NCBI GenBank assembly: GCA_948468385.1
Contig: CAOKHZ010000012.1
Location: 1 to 64,000, forward strand
Direction of reading: 5' to 3'
Length of the DNA stretch: 64,000 bases
Origin: an uncultured Faecalicatena sp.
GTDB lineage: Bacteria; Bacillota; Clostridia; Lachnospirales; Lachnospiraceae
Numbering within the stretch: position 1 is the stretch's first letter; the number at the start of each line of letters is the position of its first letter. The notes below the pieces were generated by a model. The model worked only from the letters and a program-made list of their open reading frames with translations, ran no database searches and was not told where the DNA came from. The position numbers and the translations under genes were made by a program. This document shows, one piece after another, positions 61,761-64,000 of this stretch.

Positions 61761-62957
61761 ATGCAGTCCATCATCTTCCATATTGACGTGAATTCCGCCT
61801 TCCTTAGCTGGACGGCGGTGGAGCAATTGAAAAACGGGGCGAAGACGGACATTCGCGAGATTCCGGCCATCATCGGCGGCGACCAGAAGTCGCGCCACGG
61901 CGTGGTGCTGGCGAAGTCCGTTCCCGCGAAAAAATATGGCATTCGTACCGGGGAGCCGGTGGCGAATGCCTTTCGCAAGTGTCCGAATCTGGTGACGGCA
62001 CCGCCCGACCACAAGATGTATCGGGAAAAAAGCCGCCAATTGATGGATTTTCTTCGTACCTACACGTCGGAAATCGAGCAGGTCAGCGTGGACGAGTGCT
62101 ACATGAATTTCACGCAGATTGCGGCGGGGTATGCGTCGCCGGTCGCGGCGGCGGTGGAGATGAAGAACGAGGTGAAGCGGCGTTTCGGATTTACCGTCAA
62201 TATCGGCATCTCATCAAATAAACTGTTGGCCAAGATGGCATCCGACTTTGAAAAGCCGGACAAGGTGCACACCTTGTTTATGGAAGAAGTGCCCTTGAAA
62301 ATGTGGCCGTTGCCAGTAAGCGACTTGTTCATGGCGGGGCGTTCAAGTGTGGAAACGTTGAATAAATTGGAGATTTACACGATTGGTGATCTGGCTAACG
62401 CGGACGTGAACTTGATTACGTTACATTTGAAAAGTCACGGGCGCACCCTTTGGGAGTTTGCCAATGGCATCGGAAGTGAGACGGTGCACACGGAGCAGGA
62501 GGCGGCCAAGGGAATCGGCAATTCCACGACGCTTTCCGAGGACGTGACCACCTACGAGGGTGCACGCGAGGTATTTCACGAATTAGCCGAAAGCGTGTCG
62601 CGGCGGCTTAAAAAGGCCGGGCAGAAAGCACGGATGGTCAGTATGGAAATCAAGTATCATGATTTTCAGACGATGTCCCATCAGACGCAGTTGGAGCGGG
62701 CGACGGACGAATGCGGGCTCATCCATGAGACGGCCTGCAAGCTGTTTACGGAGTCGTGGAACGGGGAACCCGTGCGGCTTTTGGGCGTTCGCACGTCGAA
62801 GCTTGTAGAAGCCGACGCGCCGCAGCAATTGACGCTGTTTGACATAGAATTTCCGAAAGAACCGGACGAGAAACACAAGAAACTCAACGTGGCCATGGAG
62901 GCGATACGAAAAAGGTACGGGGAGAGGGCCGTGGTCAAGGGGAGCGAGATGGTGTGA
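61761..62957 (+). CDS. dinB: Y-family DNA polymerase IV
   Basis: A 398-residue translesion polymerase. Catalytic acids are in IIFHIDVNSAFLSW and QVSVDECYMNFT; the finger region has KSRHGVVLAKS and KYGIRTGEP, followed by the thumb (ISSNKLLAKMASDF) and the little-finger domain. The C-terminal QLTLFDIEF matches the beta-clamp binding motif. The ATG at 61761 follows GGGAGGAA; earlier frames lack one. The 3' end overlaps the convergent VanZ-family gene by 23 bases. Confidence 0.93.
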   Translation: MQSIIFHIDVNSAFLSWTAVEQLKNGAKTDIREIPAIIGGDQKSRHGVVLAKSVPAKKYGIRTGEPVANAFRKCPNLVTAPPDHKMYREKSRQLMDFLRTYTSEIEQVSVDECYMNFTQIAAGYASPVAAAVEMKNEVKRRFGFTVNIGISSNKLLAKMASDFEKPDKVHTLFMEEVPLKMWPLPVSDLFMAGRSSVETLNKLEIYTIGDLANADVNLITLHLKSHGRTLWEFANGIGSETVHTEQEAAKGIGNSTTLSEDVTTYEGAREVFHELAESVSRRLKKAGQKARMVSMEIKYHDFQTMSHQTQLERATDECGLIHETACKLFTESWNGEPVRLLGVRTSKLVEADAPQQLTLFDIEFPKEPDEKHKKLNVAMEAIRKRYGERAVVKGSEMV

Positions 62958-63465
62958 CCACGCGAGAATATGTCTGTTTTATCCACCCGCCGACCCGCGT
63001 GGCAACCACGGCGCACATGACTCCGATGCCGTCGATTCCCACGTCGATTATCGACGCGCTGCGTTCCGACACGAAATACTGGTGAAACTCGTCGGTGCAG
63101 GCAAATCCCACGCCAAGCAGCGCGGCGGTTACGAAAAGCGAGGAACCCCGTCGCCCGTAAACGTATAACGGGAATAAAATGGTCAGCGTCAGCACAAAAT
63201 ATTCGGCCATGTGTGCGGCCTTGCGCAAGGGAACCTCGATGGCACGTGCATGGCTGTCAAGTTCTGTCTCGTTCATTTCCAGATGAAATAATTTATCGCA
63301 GGTTTCCACGATTTGATAACTGATGTTATAGCTCAAGCTCCCCGAAGTCTCGCCGGTTTGCGCCGAAAAGCCGAAAATAATTGACAACATGAACAAGGCG
63401 GGCAAGACGGAGAGAGGCTTTATAAAAAATAAAATATCGTGTTTCATGGGAATGGAATTTTTCAT
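62935..63465 (-). CDS. VanZ-family membrane protein
   Basis: A 176-residue protein with about four membrane helices and the family motifs FGFSAQTGETSGSLS, RKAAHMAEYFVL and CTDEFHQYFVSERSASIIDVGIDGIG. VanZ of Tn1546 gives low-level teicoplanin resistance, but most relatives have no assigned role. It has no operon partner here and converges on dinB. A link to the vanG/vanT genes 30-45 kb away is not supported by position. Confidence 0.85.
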   Translation of the reverse strand: MKNSIPMKHDILFFIKPLSVLPALFMLSIIFGFSAQTGETSGSLSYNISYQIVETCDKLFHLEMNETELDSHARAIEVPLRKAAHMAEYFVLTLTILFPLYVYGRRGSSLFVTAALLGVGFACTDEFHQYFVSERSASIIDVGIDGIGVMCAVVATRVGGWIKQTYSRVVTPSRSP

Positions 63466-63585
63466 AATATATAACGAATCCTTTCTTTTGTTTTAACAGG
63501 CTCATCGAAACGTCTCGTGCAAGGAGGCGCACAGCATTCATGTGTCCAATTTGCCTATGCATTATTATAAACTTTTTTTCTGGGT

Positions 63586-63614
63586 TTGCAAGCCCGTGTT
63601 ATTTGTGGTATTCT
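63586..63614 (+). promoter_or_regulatory. Likely promoter of murE
   Basis: TTGCAA (63586-63591), 17-base spacer, TATTCT (63609-63614), 129 bases before the murE start. The 277-base divergent region otherwise contains the start signals of the VanZ-family gene. Confidence 0.5.
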
Positions 63615-63742
63615 ATAGAGAGTTGCAATGTACTGACGGCATGCATATTTTGGGTGTAGGTGATGTTCGTTCGGTTGTTGAAAGCGCATGGGTATAAGTG
63701 CATGGGTATATAAAAGAAACATATTTGTATGGAGGTATCGAC

Positions 63743-64000
63743 ATGGTTTTAAAACAATTATTAGAGCGGTTGACATACGAGGTGGTACAAGGGACGGATG
63801 AACAAGAAATTTCCACCCTGACCAATGATTCGCGCAAGGTGGAGGCGGGGAGCGTGTTCGTCTGCATCAGCGGCGCGGCCTTTGACGGGCATAAATTTAT
63901 TGCCGAGGTGGCGGAAAAAGGCGCGACGGCGGTCGTGGTGGAGCAAAGCATGGCACAATTGCAGATTCCCGAGGAGATTTTACACGGGCTGACGATCATC
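63743..64000 (+). CDS. murE: UDP-MurNAc-tripeptide synthetase (MurE), N-terminal part (3' end outside window)
   Basis: The first 86 codons are visible. VLKQLLERLTYEVVQGTDEQEISTLTNDSRKVEAGSVFVCISGAAFDGHKFIAEVAEKGATAVVVE is the N-terminal domain of MurE, which binds the uracil of the nucleotide. MurE adds the third amino acid (usually meso-diaminopimelate in Lachnospiraceae) to the stem peptide. GGAGG precedes the ATG. Confidence 0.88.
   Translation, partial: MVLKQLLERLTYEVVQGTDEQEISTLTNDSRKVEAGSVFVCISGAAFDGHKFIAEVAEKGATAVVVEQSMAQLQIPEEILHGLTII

Noticed and set aside
62935..63465. The VanZ-family gene as part of the vanG/vanT system
   Set aside because: It is 32 kb from the racemase gene, has its own orientation and convergent neighbour, and VanZ-like proteins are common in Clostridia without resistance clusters.

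Overview
The window looks like a chromosomal segment from an anaerobic gut Firmicute of the family Lachnospiraceae. The grounds are the housekeeping proteins (GuaB, EF-P, L13/S9, Pgi, ClpB, MurE), a DUF5688 protein, SpaA-repeat surface proteins with a KTGD-type sorting tail, YesM/YesN two-component pairs, a HgdB/BcrC-family dehydratase operon, strong AGGAGG ribosome sites and TTGACA/TATAAT promoters. This is a family-level inference; no rRNA or tRNA gene is present to fix the species.

Layout. 1-1.4 kb: end of a rhamnose operon (rhaB tail, rhaA). 1.5-8.4 kb: a decayed Rpn-type nuclease, pepT, guaB, a membrane-anchored amidase, aroK, efp and a DUF5688 gene. 8.4-12.4 kb: a 1343-residue cell-wall protein with an NlpC/P60-like head, seven SpaA-type repeats and a Pro/Glu stalk. 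12.5-16.2 kb: AraC regulator, glycoside-cation symporter and CE15 glucuronoyl esterase. 16.5-18.5 kb: a VanG-type D-Ala-D-Ser ligase and a VanXY-type D,D-peptidase. 18.8-28.2 kb: sugar ABC importer, YesM/YesN two-component system, GH43 beta-xylosidase and a lipoprotein. 28.5-30.8 kb: a VanT-type membrane serine racemase. 31-35 kb: rplM-rpsI, palindromic repeats, an M29-like peptidase, HxlR regulator, an 18-bp tandem array and a radical SAM protein. 35.4-39.7 kb: pgi, a pRiA4-ORF3 protein, a DpnI homologue, an ArsC/Spx-like protein and an orphan HicB. 40-46.3 kb: a two-subunit HgdB/BcrC-family enzyme with a 55-residue membrane peptide, HypA and a large FAD/Fe-S oxidoreductase. 46.5-49.4 kb (minus strand): glycosyltransferase, YiiX-like hydrolase, LPG-synthase-like membrane protein. 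49.7-56.1 kb: LacI regulator with a sugar isomerase, split transketolase and FGGY kinase. 56.4-64 kb: esterase, GNAT-TetR pair, a 63-residue protein, clpB, dinB, a VanZ-family protein and the start of murE.

The most notable feature is that the three enzymes needed to build D-Ala-D-Ser peptidoglycan precursors (ligase, D,D-peptidase, serine racemase) are all present but split into two loci by a xylan-utilisation cluster. The ligase and racemase genes are each preceded by a copy of the same ~115-bp element, which contains a 22-bp hairpin whose differences between copies preserve base pairing. Other points of interest are a solitary DpnI-like methyl-dependent endonuclease, an uncharacterised dehydratase/reductase operon with HypA, a possible apiose-type pentose pathway, a MITE-like palindrome and an 18-bp minisatellite.

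The carbohydrate genes form a picture of plant cell-wall use: rhamnose, glucuronoxylan (CE15, symporter, GH43, ABC importer) and a branched or unusual pentose via isomerase, kinase and transketolase.
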